From: an uncultured Verrucomicrobiae bacterium
GTDB taxonomy: Bacteria; Verrucomicrobiota; Verrucomicrobiia; Limisphaerales; UBA1096
Direction: 5' to 3'
Assembly: GCA_937770485.1 (NCBI GenBank)
Contig: CALJHX010000020.1
Location: 1-64,000, forward strand
Length of the DNA stretch: 64,000 nt
Numbering within the stretch: position 1 is the stretch's first letter; the number at the start of each line of letters is the position of its first letter. Below the pieces are notes generated by a model. That model was not told where the DNA came from and did not search any database. It saw only the letters and a list, made by a program, of their open reading frames with translations. Below are positions 34,421 through 43,590 of the stretch, one piece after another. The position numbers and the translations under genes were made by a program.

Positions 34421-35330
34421 TCAAAGCCAAAATCAGCGCGCCAACCGGCACAGCGTCCTCGCCGAGCTTTGCCAAGCGCACGCTTGGCCCCGGCTTGAGC
34501 ACGTCCATGATCGCGCGCCCAAGCGCAGTCGCCACACCCAGGCGCAACGGTTCGCCGATCTGCGACAGGCCACCACCGAGGATGATCGTCACCGGGTTGA
34601 TCAAATGCACGACATGCGACAAGCCAAGCGCGAGTTCGCCACAAGTCTCGTCGAAGATCGCCTTGGCCCCGGCGTCACCGTCGGCCATCGCCTTGGCCAA
34701 GTGCTGTGCCTCGCCCCCCTCGCCATCGAGACACTTGGCCAAAGGCGAGTCGCCGTTGGCGTAAGCGTACTCGCGGAGCCGCCGATCCACCGCCCAACCG
34801 GAGCAGCGCGACTCGAGTGTGTCGCCCGCTTGGTTCAGTCGCACGTGGCCGATCTCTGCCTCGGTCGGTAACGCGCCGTGATAAATCAAACCGTCGATCA
34901 CCAGGCCGCCGCCGATGCCGCTGCCCAGCGTGACGTAAAACACCGGGCTTTGCCCCTGCCCCGCCCCGGCGATCGCCTCGCCCAGTGCGGCGGTGTTGCC
35001 GTCGTTTTCGATGGCCACCGGCACGCCGGCGACCTGTTCGCTGAGCCAGTCGCGGAGCGGGAAATCGTCCCAGCCGGCGACTTGGTGTGAGCAGCAGGCC
35101 CGGCCGGTTTCGCGATTGAACGGCCCGCCAAAGCCGACGCCAATCGCGGCGATTTTCTGCCGCCCGCCAACGATAGCCAAGGCACCGGCGATTTGCCCGC
35201 GAATGCCCTCAGCGCCCTCCGCCGGGTCGGCGGTGAAGCGTTGCCGCCCAACGATCGACGCTTTGCCGTCCCCGGTGACCACTTGGATCTTCGTCCCGCC
35301 AATCTCGATGCCAACAAAAACAGACTCCAT
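34413..35330 (-). CDS. ROK-family sugar kinase
   Basis: The 305-residue product has the phosphate loop VGIEIGGTKIQVV, IGVGFGGPFN, the catalytic-Asp block IENDGNTAALGEA, VTLGSGIGGGLVIDG, EIGHVRLN and NPVTIILGGGLSQ. The usual ROK zinc motif CGCGxxGCxE is replaced by ESRCSGWAVDRR, so zinc binding is probably reduced or absent. It would phosphorylate glucose or a related hexose with ATP. The downstream SIS gene overlaps its stop by eight bases. Confidence 0.9.
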   Translation of the reverse strand: MESVFVGIEIGGTKIQVVTGDGKASIVGRQRFTADPAEGAEGIRGQIAGALAIVGGRQKIAAIGVGFGGPFNRETGRACCSHQVAGWDDFPLRDWLSEQVAGVPVAIENDGNTAALGEAIAGAGQGQSPVFYVTLGSGIGGGLVIDGLIYHGALPTEAEIGHVRLNQAGDTLESRCSGWAVDRRLREYAYANGDSPLAKCLDGEGGEAQHLAKAMADGDAGAKAIFDETCGELALGLSHVVHLINPVTIILGGGLSQIGEPLRLGVATALGRAIMDVLKPGPSVRLAKLGEDAVPVGALILALNV

Positions 35331-35504
35331 GAAACCGAGGGATTTATTGTGAAAAAGCCGGGGAGTTTCAAGTTTTCAGTTCGTTAAAACAGTGTGCCGC
35401 CCCTCCGAGGCTTGCGGCTTGGCCAAGCGGGCCGTTACTTGAAACTGAAAACTTGAAACTTTTTGGCATTGCCATTTCTCGCCGAATGGCTTCGACTTCG
35501 GCGC

Positions 35505-36566
35505 ATGCACTCCATGCACATTTTTCGATCAATCGCTTTTGGACTGACGCTGGCGTTCTCGGCCAGCGCCGTCGCCCATCCAAACCAAACCGCTGCGGAT
35601 CAAGCCGCTGCGGCGGATATGGCGAACGCGGCCAATGCCTTCCTCGCGACGCTCAAGCCGGAACAAAAGGCCAAGGCGACGTTCAAGCTCGACGATGCCG
35701 ACCGCACCCGCTGGCACTTTGTCCCGACCGAGATGCACCCGCGCCACGGGCTGTCCTTTCGAGAGATGACGCAGGCGCAGCAGCACATGGCTTACGCGCT
35801 GTTGGCCTCGGTGATGAGCGCTCGCGGCGTGCAGAAAACCGCACAGATCATGAGCCTCGAGCAGGTGCTGCACGACGCCAACCCGAACGGCCGTTTTGCC
35901 CGCGACCCGAAGTGGTACTTCGTCAGTATCTTCGGCAAGCCAAGCGTGGAGGGGACTTGGAGCTGGCGGTTTGAGGGGCACCACTTGTCGCTGAGCTTCA
36001 CCGTGGTCGATGGGCACGTCGGCGGGTTGACGCCGGCCTTTTTCGGCACAAACCCGGGAACAATTCTCGACGGCCCGCGCAAGGGGTTGCAGGTGCTTGC
36101 CGCGGAGGAAAAAACCGCTCGCGCCCTTGCCAGATCCCTGAATGCCGAGCAGCGTAAAATCGCCATCATTGCCGAGAAAGCCCCATCGGACATCATCACG
36201 AAGACCGACCGCAAGGCAAGAAGACTCGAACCGCTTGGCTTGGCCGCATCCGAGATGAACAAAAAACAGGCTGACCAGCTTCTGCAACTCATTGGGGAGT
36301 ACCTCCGCAACTACCGACCCGACCTGGCCGACGAGGGGGTCAGGCATTTCGAAGGGGTAAGCCTCAGCAAGATTCACTTTGCGTGGGCCGGATCTCTCGA
36401 GCCGCGGCAGGGTCACTACTACCGCATCCAGGCGCCCGACTTCCTAATCGAGTTCGACAACTCGCAGAACGGCGCCAACCACGTCCACTGTGTTTCGCGC
36501 GACTTGAAAAACGACTTTGGCGACGACCTACTGCGCCAGCACTACGATCAGCACCACAAAAAGTAG
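35505..36566 (+). CDS. Secreted DUF3500 family protein
   Basis: ATG 35505 (ATG 35514 is equally possible) starts a signal peptide (FGLTLAFSASAVA). The 353-residue protein then shows the DUF3500 pattern: FLATLKPEQKAKATFKLDD, RTRWHFVPTEMHPRHGLSFREM, WSWRFEGHHLSLSFTVVDG, PAFFGTNPG, HFAWAGSLEPRQGHYYRIQ and EFDNSQNGANHVHCVSRDLKNDFGDDLL. The family is exported and of unknown activity; conserved His residues suggest a metal site. Confidence 0.88.
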   Translation: MHSMHIFRSIAFGLTLAFSASAVAHPNQTAADQAAAADMANAANAFLATLKPEQKAKATFKLDDADRTRWHFVPTEMHPRHGLSFREMTQAQQHMAYALLASVMSARGVQKTAQIMSLEQVLHDANPNGRFARDPKWYFVSIFGKPSVEGTWSWRFEGHHLSLSFTVVDGHVGGLTPAFFGTNPGTILDGPRKGLQVLAAEEKTARALARSLNAEQRKIAIIAEKAPSDIITKTDRKARRLEPLGLAASEMNKKQADQLLQLIGEYLRNYRPDLADEGVRHFEGVSLSKIHFAWAGSLEPRQGHYYRIQAPDFLIEFDNSQNGANHVHCVSRDLKNDFGDDLLRQHYDQHHKK

Positions 36567-36626
36567 GTCGCTTTTTTTATAACAGCCTTTCGTAAAGTCG
36601 GCGGACCGGGTAACGTACCCCAGCTT

Positions 36627-37844
36627 TTGCCTTTCCCCAGGCGCTTGACCAAGTGCAAAAATGTTTTGAGCGACGCTGCAACCACAACCAATAAAGAGGA
36701 AATCACCCGGCCGGAGGTTGGCCAACAGATCACGGTGCGCATCGACGATGTAGCCTTCGGCGGCGAAGGTGTCGGGCGTGTGGATGGGTTTGTCGTGTTC
36801 GTGCCGCTGGTGATCGAGGGCGAGACGGTCGAAGCCGAGATCACCGAGGTGAAGAAAAGTTTCGCACGCGCCGACCTCGTCAAAGTTGTCGAACCGGCGC
36901 AAAGCCGCGTCGAGCCGGAGTGCCGCTATTTTGGTGACTGCGGCGGCTGCCAGTACCAGCACATGGCGTACGAGGCGCAGTTGGCGATGAAGCAGAAACA
37001 GATCGCCGCGCTGTTCGAGCGTATCGGCGGATTTACCGGGGACAAAGTCGCGCCGGTCGTTGCCTGCCCAAAACCGTTCAACTATCGGAACCGCATACTC
37101 ATCCGCAGCCAGTGGAACGGCAAGGCGAAGAAGCTGCTGGTCGGCTTCCGGAAACGAAACTCGCACTGGGTCGTCGAGATCGATGAATGCAAAATCGCCG
37201 AGCCGGCGTTGAACGCGCAGATCCCCGAGGTCCGCGACAACCCACCGAACAAGGGTGGCGTAAAAGTGAACCTGCGCGTGGTACCAGAAGACTGGGTGGT
37301 GCCAGATCATTCCTTTTTCCAAACAAACTACTTCATGCTGCCGCGTATGGTTGAAGTGGTGCGAAAAATTTTCCAGGCAAGCGGCTCGGAGTACCTCATC
37401 GACACGTACTGCGGCGTCGGATTTTTGGGGATCGAACTAGCCAGCTTGGCCAAGCGCTACGCCGGCGTGGAGTACGACCATCGCGCCATCCTCGCCGCCC
37501 GCGAAAACGCCGCCAAGTTCGGCGGCGACAACGGCGAGTTCATCGAGGGCCGCACCGAGCATCTGCTGCCCAAGCTGCTGGCCAAGTTCGAGGCCGAAAA
37601 AACCACTGTCATCCTCGATCCGCCTCGCAAAGGCTGCGTCCCGGCGGCACTCGAACAATTGCGAAAAAGCAGGCCGGCGCAGGTGATTTACGTCTCGTGC
37701 CATCCGGCGACGCTGGCACGGGATTTGAACGCTCTCTGCGCCGATGGGGTCTATCGGTTGGAGCAGGTCGTGCCGCTGGACATGTTTCCCCATACCCAGC
37801 ACGTCGAATGCGTGACCGATCTACGCCTGAACACCGGCACGTGA
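36627..37844 (+). CDS. RNA (uracil-5-)-methyltransferase, TrmA/RlmC/RlmD family
   Basis: The frame gives up to 405 residues from a TTG at 36627; the exact start is uncertain because there is no ATG before the domain. A TRAM-like region (about 30-90: GQQITVRIDDVAFGGEGVGR) comes first. The iron-sulfur cysteines follow at about 99, 105 and 108 (ECRYFGDCGGCQYQH), with a fourth in DECKIAEP. The SAM-binding domain contains DTYCGVGFLGIELA, VILDPPRKGC and the catalytic Cys in YVSCHPATLARDL. It methylates a specific uridine in 23S rRNA or tRNA; the target cannot be fixed. Confidence 0.88.
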   Translation: MPFPRRLTKCKNVLSDAATTTNKEEITRPEVGQQITVRIDDVAFGGEGVGRVDGFVVFVPLVIEGETVEAEITEVKKSFARADLVKVVEPAQSRVEPECRYFGDCGGCQYQHMAYEAQLAMKQKQIAALFERIGGFTGDKVAPVVACPKPFNYRNRILIRSQWNGKAKKLLVGFRKRNSHWVVEIDECKIAEPALNAQIPEVRDNPPNKGGVKVNLRVVPEDWVVPDHSFFQTNYFMLPRMVEVVRKIFQASGSEYLIDTYCGVGFLGIELASLAKRYAGVEYDHRAILAARENAAKFGGDNGEFIEGRTEHLLPKLLAKFEAEKTTVILDPPRKGCVPAALEQLRKSRPAQVIYVSCHPATLARDLNALCADGVYRLEQVVPLDMFPHTQHVECVTDLRLNTGT

Positions 37845-37929
37845 ACCGAAACCGAAGAGAGCCATCCCGCCAAAACCAGTCTTGCAATCGATGGGCGGGT
37901 TGGTTTCAACTGTCGCCGCAACCGAGTCA

Positions 37930-40900
37930 ATGACAGACAATAGCAACCCGCTTAAGTCATTCGCCGCAACCCGACTTCCTTGGGCCGTAGCCTTGGGTTC
38001 GCTGGTACTTTACCTCACCACGCTGCACTCGTGGATCAGTTTTGCGAGCCTGCCCGCTGTGTCGGACGTCGGGGGGTGGAACGACCTGTCGCAATCCGTA
38101 GCACCGCTTCTTTATTTACTCACACTGCCTCTGAAGTTGCTGCCGGCCTCGATGTTGCCGATGTCGATGAATGTCCTCGCCGCAGTATTCGGGGCATTGA
38201 CACTGGCGATGCTCGTACGCTCCGTGGTGCTGCTCCCGCATGACCGCACGAAGGAACAGCGGCAGCGCGAACAAAGCGCCCACTCGCTGCTGAGCCTTCG
38301 GAGCAATTGGATTCCCTCACTTTTCGCGGCGATGGTGTGCGGGCTGCAACTGAGTTTCTGGCAGCACGCAACGGCAGGCACCGGCGAGATGCTCAACGTG
38401 TTGTTGTTCGCCTTCGTCATCCGCTGCCTGCTCGAATACCGGATTGGTCACAAGACCCGGTGGCTGACCCGGGCCGTGCTCGTGTACGCGATGGGCATCA
38501 CGAATAACTGGGGTATGGTGGGATTCCTGCCGCTGTTTTGTGTCGCGCTGCTCTGGACAGCCCGAATGCAATTATTCCGCGAGGGCCTACCGCTGAAGCT
38601 GGCGCTGAACGCCTTGGCCGGCCTGTCGCTTTACCTGTTGCTGCCGGTGGCAGCCGTGCTCTCCGGCAGTGGAGAAAATTTTCTGGACGTGTTGATGGCA
38701 AACCTTGGGTTGCAGAAATCATTCCTCGGCAGCCTGTTCAGCCAACGGTTGATGGTGTTGGTGATGGCTTCCACCGCGATCCTGCCGCTGTTGCTGGTAA
38801 GTATTCGTTGGCCGGCTAATTTCGGAGACACCAACGCTGCAGCCTCCGCAATTACGAGTGCCCTACTTCGGTTGGTACACTTCCTGTTCCTCGCAGTATG
38901 CATTTATGTGGCATTCGACCACGTGGTCAGTCCTCGCAAACTGGTCAATCTGCCGCAGATCACCGGCATCGGCGCTCCGTTCCTGACATTCTACTATCTT
39001 GGTGCTCTAAGCATCGGGTATTTTTTGGGATACCTGATGTTGTTGTCAGGGAAGGAGGAAGCCCGGAAATGGCAGAAACCCTCTGAACTGGGCAAAGCTC
39101 TGAATCGTAGCCTGCACATCGGGTTGCAAGTCGCCGCCTTGGTAGTCATCGGAGTGTTGGCCTGGCGGAATGTGGGAACCATCCTCGCCAACAACAAAAA
39201 CGACGTCACTGGCACATACGCAAAATGGCTGGCCGACAGCCTGCCCACCGGTAAAGCCATCCTTTTCACAGACAACGATATGAGCCCGCAAAGCCAGCTT
39301 CTTCAGGCGGAGTTGGCCCGGTCAAAATCACGCGAGCAGGCCATGCTAATCCAGACTCACCGATTGGCATCACCCGACTATCAAGTCCGCTTAGCCAAAC
39401 GCAGTAATAGCCATTGGCCAGCCCCACCCAAAGAGGTGCTCGATGCCAAACGTATTGATGATTTGCAGATCCTCAATATGCTTAACGCTGTCAGCGGGAA
39501 AACGCCAATTTACTACCTTCACCCAAGCTTTGGATATTACTTTGAGCAATTTTACCTGAAACCAGATAAGGGGGTTTTCCGATTGCTCCCCTACCCCTCT
39601 GGGGCCGATTCACTGGACAAGCCAGCGCTGACGACAGACCAGGTGACTGAAAACTCAAGCGTCGCTGAAGCCATCGAGAAAAAGTTCGATGACTTCGCCA
39701 AGGAAAGCGAACAACTCCGGAAAAACCAGTTTCTCGATTCACTAATTATCATGGGCTGGCTCTCCCGAAACCTAAACCAACGGGGAGTGGATCTCATCCG
39801 TAACAACCAATCGGAAGCTGCCGAGAAAATCTTCCTCGCCGCCTGCAAAATCTCCCGGGGAAGCCCGAAAGGGAACGTGGTGGCCCAAGCCAATCTGCGT
39901 CAGGCCAACCCCGAATCAGACTACGAATTTGACAAGGAACTGGATCGGCTAATCGGTGATGACGAGCTTCTAGCCCTATCCCGGATCGACAGCACCCTGA
40001 AGACGTACGGCCCGTTCGACCTGACACAGGCCTGCTTTCAGCTTGGCCAAAACTTCGCCCGAAAAACCCAGATTCGTCAGGCCTACCACGAACTGACGCG
40101 GGCCGCCGAACTCGCCAAGACGTTACCCGATCCCGTCTTTTTCATCGCGGATATGTTTGTGTCATATGAGCTTCCCGATAAGGCGAAACTCTTTATCGAG
40201 CGCCTCGCCAAAATGAACGAGGCGAATCTATTTACGCCCGACCAGCAAATCAAACTGATCCGACTCGAAACCGGTTTGTTGCTGGCCGCTTCCGGCCCGG
40301 TTGAAGCCGAAAAATATCTGCTCGAACAATTAAAGCCCCACATGAACTCCATCGCGGGCCTTCACACCATGCTGGCATTTCATCTTGATCACGACCAAAA
40401 CGCGAAAGCCCTGGATCTGCTAGACACTTGGCTCAAGGATAATCCTAACGATTTGAACACCCTAACGGACAAGGGACAGTTGCTTTCCAAACTGGAACAT
40501 TACGACGAAGCAGTTGAGGTGTATCAGTCGGCATTGGAGTTGGCCAATTCGCAGGAGAAATCCAACTTGATTTCAATGATCGCCGCAACCTACACCGAAA
40601 AGGGTGAATTCAAACCGGCACTGGACCATATCGATGACGCCATCGACCGAACCGCCGAGGACAAATTCAAATTCCAGAAAGCCACCATTTACATGGCGAT
40701 GGATAAGCACGGGAAAGCCGTCACCCTTCTCGACGCCCTGCTTGATGACAACCCCAACCACGAGGAGATCCTGCTCAATCGCGCCGAGTCGCACATGGCC
40801 CTCAAGCAATACGATCTGGCCAAGGAGGACTTCTCCACGCTTCAGTCATTCGCTCCCAACGACCCGCGCAGCTACTACCGCCTCGCCCAGATCGCAAACA

Positions 40901-41034
40901 AGCAAGACCAGAATGGCGAAGAGTTGACAAACTACACCCTTTTTAAGAAATACGTTGATCCCGAGTCCGTCCCGGCGGAGGAACTTCAGCGGGTTCAAAC
41001 TCGGCTGAAACAACTGCAGGGTAGCAAGCCGTAA
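37930..41034 (+). CDS. Large membrane protein with C-terminal TPR repeats (DUF2723-like)
   Basis: ATG 37930 gives about 1034 residues. The first 430 contain about ten membrane spans (VALGSLVLYLTTLHSWI, PLLYLLTLPLKLLPASML, ALLWTARMQLF and others) with HATAGTGEMLNVLLFAF and MGITNNWGMVGF. These are typical of the verrucomicrobial DUF2723 glycosyltransferase-like proteins. The second half is alpha-helical with TPR motifs near the end (LTDKGQLLSKLEHYDEAVEVYQSAL, ILLNRAESHMALKQYDLAKED). It probably acts in cell-envelope or glycan synthesis. A glycosyltransferase gene follows three bases later. Confidence 0.82.
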   Translation: MTDNSNPLKSFAATRLPWAVALGSLVLYLTTLHSWISFASLPAVSDVGGWNDLSQSVAPLLYLLTLPLKLLPASMLPMSMNVLAAVFGALTLAMLVRSVVLLPHDRTKEQRQREQSAHSLLSLRSNWIPSLFAAMVCGLQLSFWQHATAGTGEMLNVLLFAFVIRCLLEYRIGHKTRWLTRAVLVYAMGITNNWGMVGFLPLFCVALLWTARMQLFREGLPLKLALNALAGLSLYLLLPVAAVLSGSGENFLDVLMANLGLQKSFLGSLFSQRLMVLVMASTAILPLLLVSIRWPANFGDTNAAASAITSALLRLVHFLFLAVCIYVAFDHVVSPRKLVNLPQITGIGAPFLTFYYLGALSIGYFLGYLMLLSGKEEARKWQKPSELGKALNRSLHIGLQVAALVVIGVLAWRNVGTILANNKNDVTGTYAKWLADSLPTGKAILFTDNDMSPQSQLLQAELARSKSREQAMLIQTHRLASPDYQVRLAKRSNSHWPAPPKEVLDAKRIDDLQILNMLNAVSGKTPIYYLHPSFGYYFEQFYLKPDKGVFRLLPYPSGADSLDKPALTTDQVTENSSVAEAIEKKFDDFAKESEQLRKNQFLDSLIIMGWLSRNLNQRGVDLIRNNQSEAAEKIFLAACKISRGSPKGNVVAQANLRQANPESDYEFDKELDRLIGDDELLALSRIDSTLKTYGPFDLTQACFQLGQNFARKTQIRQAYHELTRAAELAKTLPDPVFFIADMFVSYELPDKAKLFIERLAKMNEANLFTPDQQIKLIRLETGLLLAASGPVEAEKYLLEQLKPHMNSIAGLHTMLAFHLDHDQNAKALDLLDTWLKDNPNDLNTLTDKGQLLSKLEHYDEAVEVYQSALELANSQEKSNLISMIAATYTEKGEFKPALDHIDDAIDRTAEDKFKFQKATIYMAMDKHGKAVTLLDALLDDNPNHEEILLNRAESHMALKQYDLAKEDFSTLQSFAPNDPRSYYRLAQIANKQDQNGEELTNYTLFKKYVDPESVPAEELQRVQTRLKQLQGSKP

Positions 41035-41037
41035 CCC

Positions 41038-42189
41038 ATGCGCGTCGCGCATGTCATAACCCGTCTCATCGTTGGCGGCGCGCAGGAAAACACCGCCTCC
41101 ACCGTCCTAGGTCTTCACGAAAAACCGGGTGTCAATGTCCGGCTTTACTGCGGCCCCACAACCGGCCCGGAAGGCTCACTCGAGCCCCTCGTCCAAAAAG
41201 TCGACGGACTCTTCCACCGCGTCCCCAATCTCATCCGGCCTGTTCGTCCGCTCAGCGACTGGCTCGCCTACCGGCAACTCAAGTGCGCGTTTGCGTCGTT
41301 CAGACCGGATATCGTCCACACGCACAGCGGCAAGGCCGGCTTCATCGGGCGCCTGGCAGCCAAGCGTGCCGGCGTGCCGAAGATCATCCACTCGATCCAC
41401 GGCCCGTCGTTTGGCCCGTTTCAGGGTTGGGCGTCCAACGCCCTGTTCCGCGGTGCCGAGCGTTTCGCCGGCCGGATGACCGACCACTTCGTCACCGTCG
41501 CCGACGCGATGCGAGACCAATACCTTGCCGCCGGCATCAGCCAGGCGGACGACTACACGCGCATCCCAAGCGGCTTCGACCTGCAGCCATTCCTCGATGC
41601 AAAAAACTCCTCCACAAAACGCGCGTCGCTTGGCCTGTCGCCGGGCGACTTTGTCGTCGGCAAGATTGCCCGGCTCTTCGAGTTGAAGGGGCACGACGAC
41701 CTGTTCGCCATCGCGCCGCGCCTGGCCAAGCGCATCCCGAACATCCGCTTCCTGCTCGTCGGCGACGGCGTGTTTCGCGGACGGTTCGAGCGCTTGGCGA
41801 AAGAGATCGGCTGCGGCCAAAATTTCATCTTCACCGGCCTCGTGCCGCCATCTGAAATTCCGTCGCTCGTCGGTGTGATGGACGCACTCGTGCACCTCTC
41901 CCGCCGCGAAGGCCTGCCGCGCGCCCTGCCCCAGGCCATGGCCGCCGCCAAGCCGGTCGTGGCGTTCGACTGCGACGGCGCGGGCGAAGTCTGTCTCGAC
42001 GGCAAAACCGGTCACCTCATCGAGCCGGGCGACCTGCCCAAGCTGGAGGAACGCTTGGCCAAGCTGGCCAACGATGCGCCGTTGCGAACCGCGCTTGGCC
42101 AAGCGGGCCGGAAACTCGTAGAGGAAGAATTCACCGTCGAGCAACTCGTCGAACGGCAGTACGAACTTTATAAACGGTTGGTGGCTTGA
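41038..42189 (+). CDS. Glycosyltransferase family 4 (group 1)
   Basis: The 383-residue GT-B protein has the N-terminal MRVAHVITRLIVGGAQENT, FRPDIVHTHSGKAGFIGRLAAK, the hinge IPSGFDLQPFL and LLVGDGVFRGRFERL. The donor-binding part is HLSRREGLPRALPQAMAAAKPVVAFDCDGAGEV, whose EGLPRALPQAMA is the E(x7)E-like region of retaining enzymes. It transfers a sugar to a lipid- or polysaccharide-linked acceptor at the inner membrane. Two CTTGGCCAAG copies, 40 bases apart, lie near its 3' end. Confidence 0.9.
   Translation: MRVAHVITRLIVGGAQENTASTVLGLHEKPGVNVRLYCGPTTGPEGSLEPLVQKVDGLFHRVPNLIRPVRPLSDWLAYRQLKCAFASFRPDIVHTHSGKAGFIGRLAAKRAGVPKIIHSIHGPSFGPFQGWASNALFRGAERFAGRMTDHFVTVADAMRDQYLAAGISQADDYTRIPSGFDLQPFLDAKNSSTKRASLGLSPGDFVVGKIARLFELKGHDDLFAIAPRLAKRIPNIRFLLVGDGVFRGRFERLAKEIGCGQNFIFTGLVPPSEIPSLVGVMDALVHLSRREGLPRALPQAMAAAKPVVAFDCDGAGEVCLDGKTGHLIEPGDLPKLEERLAKLANDAPLRTALGQAGRKLVEEEFTVEQLVERQYELYKRLVA
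42092..42105. repeat. HIP-like palindrome CGCTTGGCCAAGCG
   Basis: Perfect 14-base copy inside the glycosyltransferase gene. A core copy stands 40 bases upstream at 42054-42063. The DNA is read as LGQA at this copy and as LAKL at the other. Confidence 0.9.
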
Positions 42190-42192
42190 GAC

Positions 42193-43590
42193 TTAGGCTA
42201 GGATGGAGCTGATGTGGCGGGACTCGCGCTTGGCCGGGCCGAGGCGGCCCTTGGCACCCACCGCGCCGAGCATCGTGTTGTACACGTCGAGCCCCTCAGC
42301 ACCGACGTCCACGATGCCGGACTTGAAGCGGCCGTTGGCACCAGTGATCGCGTGGAACACACCGGAGAGTTCGCGCTTCACGTCGTTGTGCCGGCCGTCG
42401 CCCGACTCGGTGGAAATGGTGATCATCGAGTTCTCAAGGATCGACCGGCCGTTGGCCTCCTTCTGCTCGTCAAGCCGGTGCAGGAAATAGGCGACCTCAC
42501 GCATCTTCATGTGGGCATGGGCGCGGAGCTGGGTGTTCTTTTTCTTCTCGTTGAACTTGTGCCACCACTCGTGACTGCAGCCCTTGTCGGCGGTGGCGTT
42601 GTGCTGGGTTGCGTCATCAAACTGGAAAACTTTTCGGCCGCCGTATTCGTAGTCGCCCTTCAGACGAATCCTCTCTCCGGCGGCGAGGAACGTCAGCGAG
42701 CCGAACCGCACGCGGTCCATCTGAACCGCCAGCGCGAACAGGTCAGCCATCAGGCGCCACTCGGTGGTGAGTTCCTCGAGCGTAATGTCTATGCCCATGC
42801 CGCCCGGGTCGGCCGGCCCGCCGTGGGCGAGCTTCGATCGCGGCGGCAACGTCGGTGCACCGGGGAGTTTCTTTTTCATCTCGAAGGCGCGCTGTTCGAA
42901 CTCGCGGATGCGCTCGAGGTGCTCGGTGACACGAGCCTTGGACGCCGCACCCAGCGGGGAGTTGGCGCCGGTGTAAAACTTGTACTGCCCCACGACGGTG
43001 TCGAGCACGCTGCGCTTGAGCCGCTGCTTGCGGGCATCCCCGCCGACATCGACGGACACCATGCCGAACACGCGGTCAAACAGGTCGCGCGGCTTCTCCT
43101 GCATCGTCCCGGCGACGGTGCCGTCAGCGTGATAGCTGTGCACGTATCGCCCGACGCGGCTCCGGCGAAAGTAAGTCCCGCCGATCAGCGTCGGCACCAT
43201 TCCGGCCGGCATACCGTCGGTATAAAAAGTTTTGCGAATGACCTGGTCAATGGAGGGGCCGCCGGCCTTGGCTTCGCCCCCCGCCGGCATGGCCGTGAAC
43301 GAGCCGGTCGCGCCGTCGTAGTGGGCGTTGATGCCGCTGACGTCGCAGCGAACCTGATCCACCTTGCGCATGACGAGCAGCTTGTCGCGGAGTGGTTTGA
43401 GCGGCTCGAGCACGCCTTCGAACCCCTCCGTTTGTAGCGGGGCGGGCACGCCGAGCCCGAAAAACACGTTGAACGCCCGCACAGGCACGGCCTTGGCTTT
43501 CGCGGCCAGTGTCATTTCCTCCAGCAGCGGCAGGCCGATCGTGATGCCACCCAGGCCCTTGAGCGCAGTTCGTCTGCTCATTCTGTTCAT
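42193..43590 (-). CDS. DUF1552 family protein (exported)
   Basis: The 465-residue product begins with a twin-arginine-like signal (MNRMSRRTALKGLGGITIGL) and has the DUF1552 landmarks: FFGLGVPAPLQTEGF, GINAHYDGATGSFTA, PSIDQVIRKTFYTDG, SVLDTVVGQYKFY, MDRVRFGSLTFLAAGERIR and CSHEWWHKFNEKKK. Members are encoded with DUF1592-type cytochrome proteins; here ATG 43590 shares its first base with the upstream TGA. It would act in the periplasm with its partner, on an unknown substrate. Confidence 0.92.
   Translation of the reverse strand: MNRMSRRTALKGLGGITIGLPLLEEMTLAAKAKAVPVRAFNVFFGLGVPAPLQTEGFEGVLEPLKPLRDKLLVMRKVDQVRCDVSGINAHYDGATGSFTAMPAGGEAKAGGPSIDQVIRKTFYTDGMPAGMVPTLIGGTYFRRSRVGRYVHSYHADGTVAGTMQEKPRDLFDRVFGMVSVDVGGDARKQRLKRSVLDTVVGQYKFYTGANSPLGAASKARVTEHLERIREFEQRAFEMKKKLPGAPTLPPRSKLAHGGPADPGGMGIDITLEELTTEWRLMADLFALAVQMDRVRFGSLTFLAAGERIRLKGDYEYGGRKVFQFDDATQHNATADKGCSHEWWHKFNEKKKNTQLRAHAHMKMREVAYFLHRLDEQKEANGRSILENSMITISTESGDGRHNDVKRELSGVFHAITGANGRFKSGIVDVGAEGLDVYNTMLGAVGAKGRLGPAKRESRHISSILA

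Noticed and set aside
42214-43437. Open frame of 407 codons on the plus strand
   Set aside because: Antisense to the DUF1552 gene; judged a by-product of GC-rich codon use.
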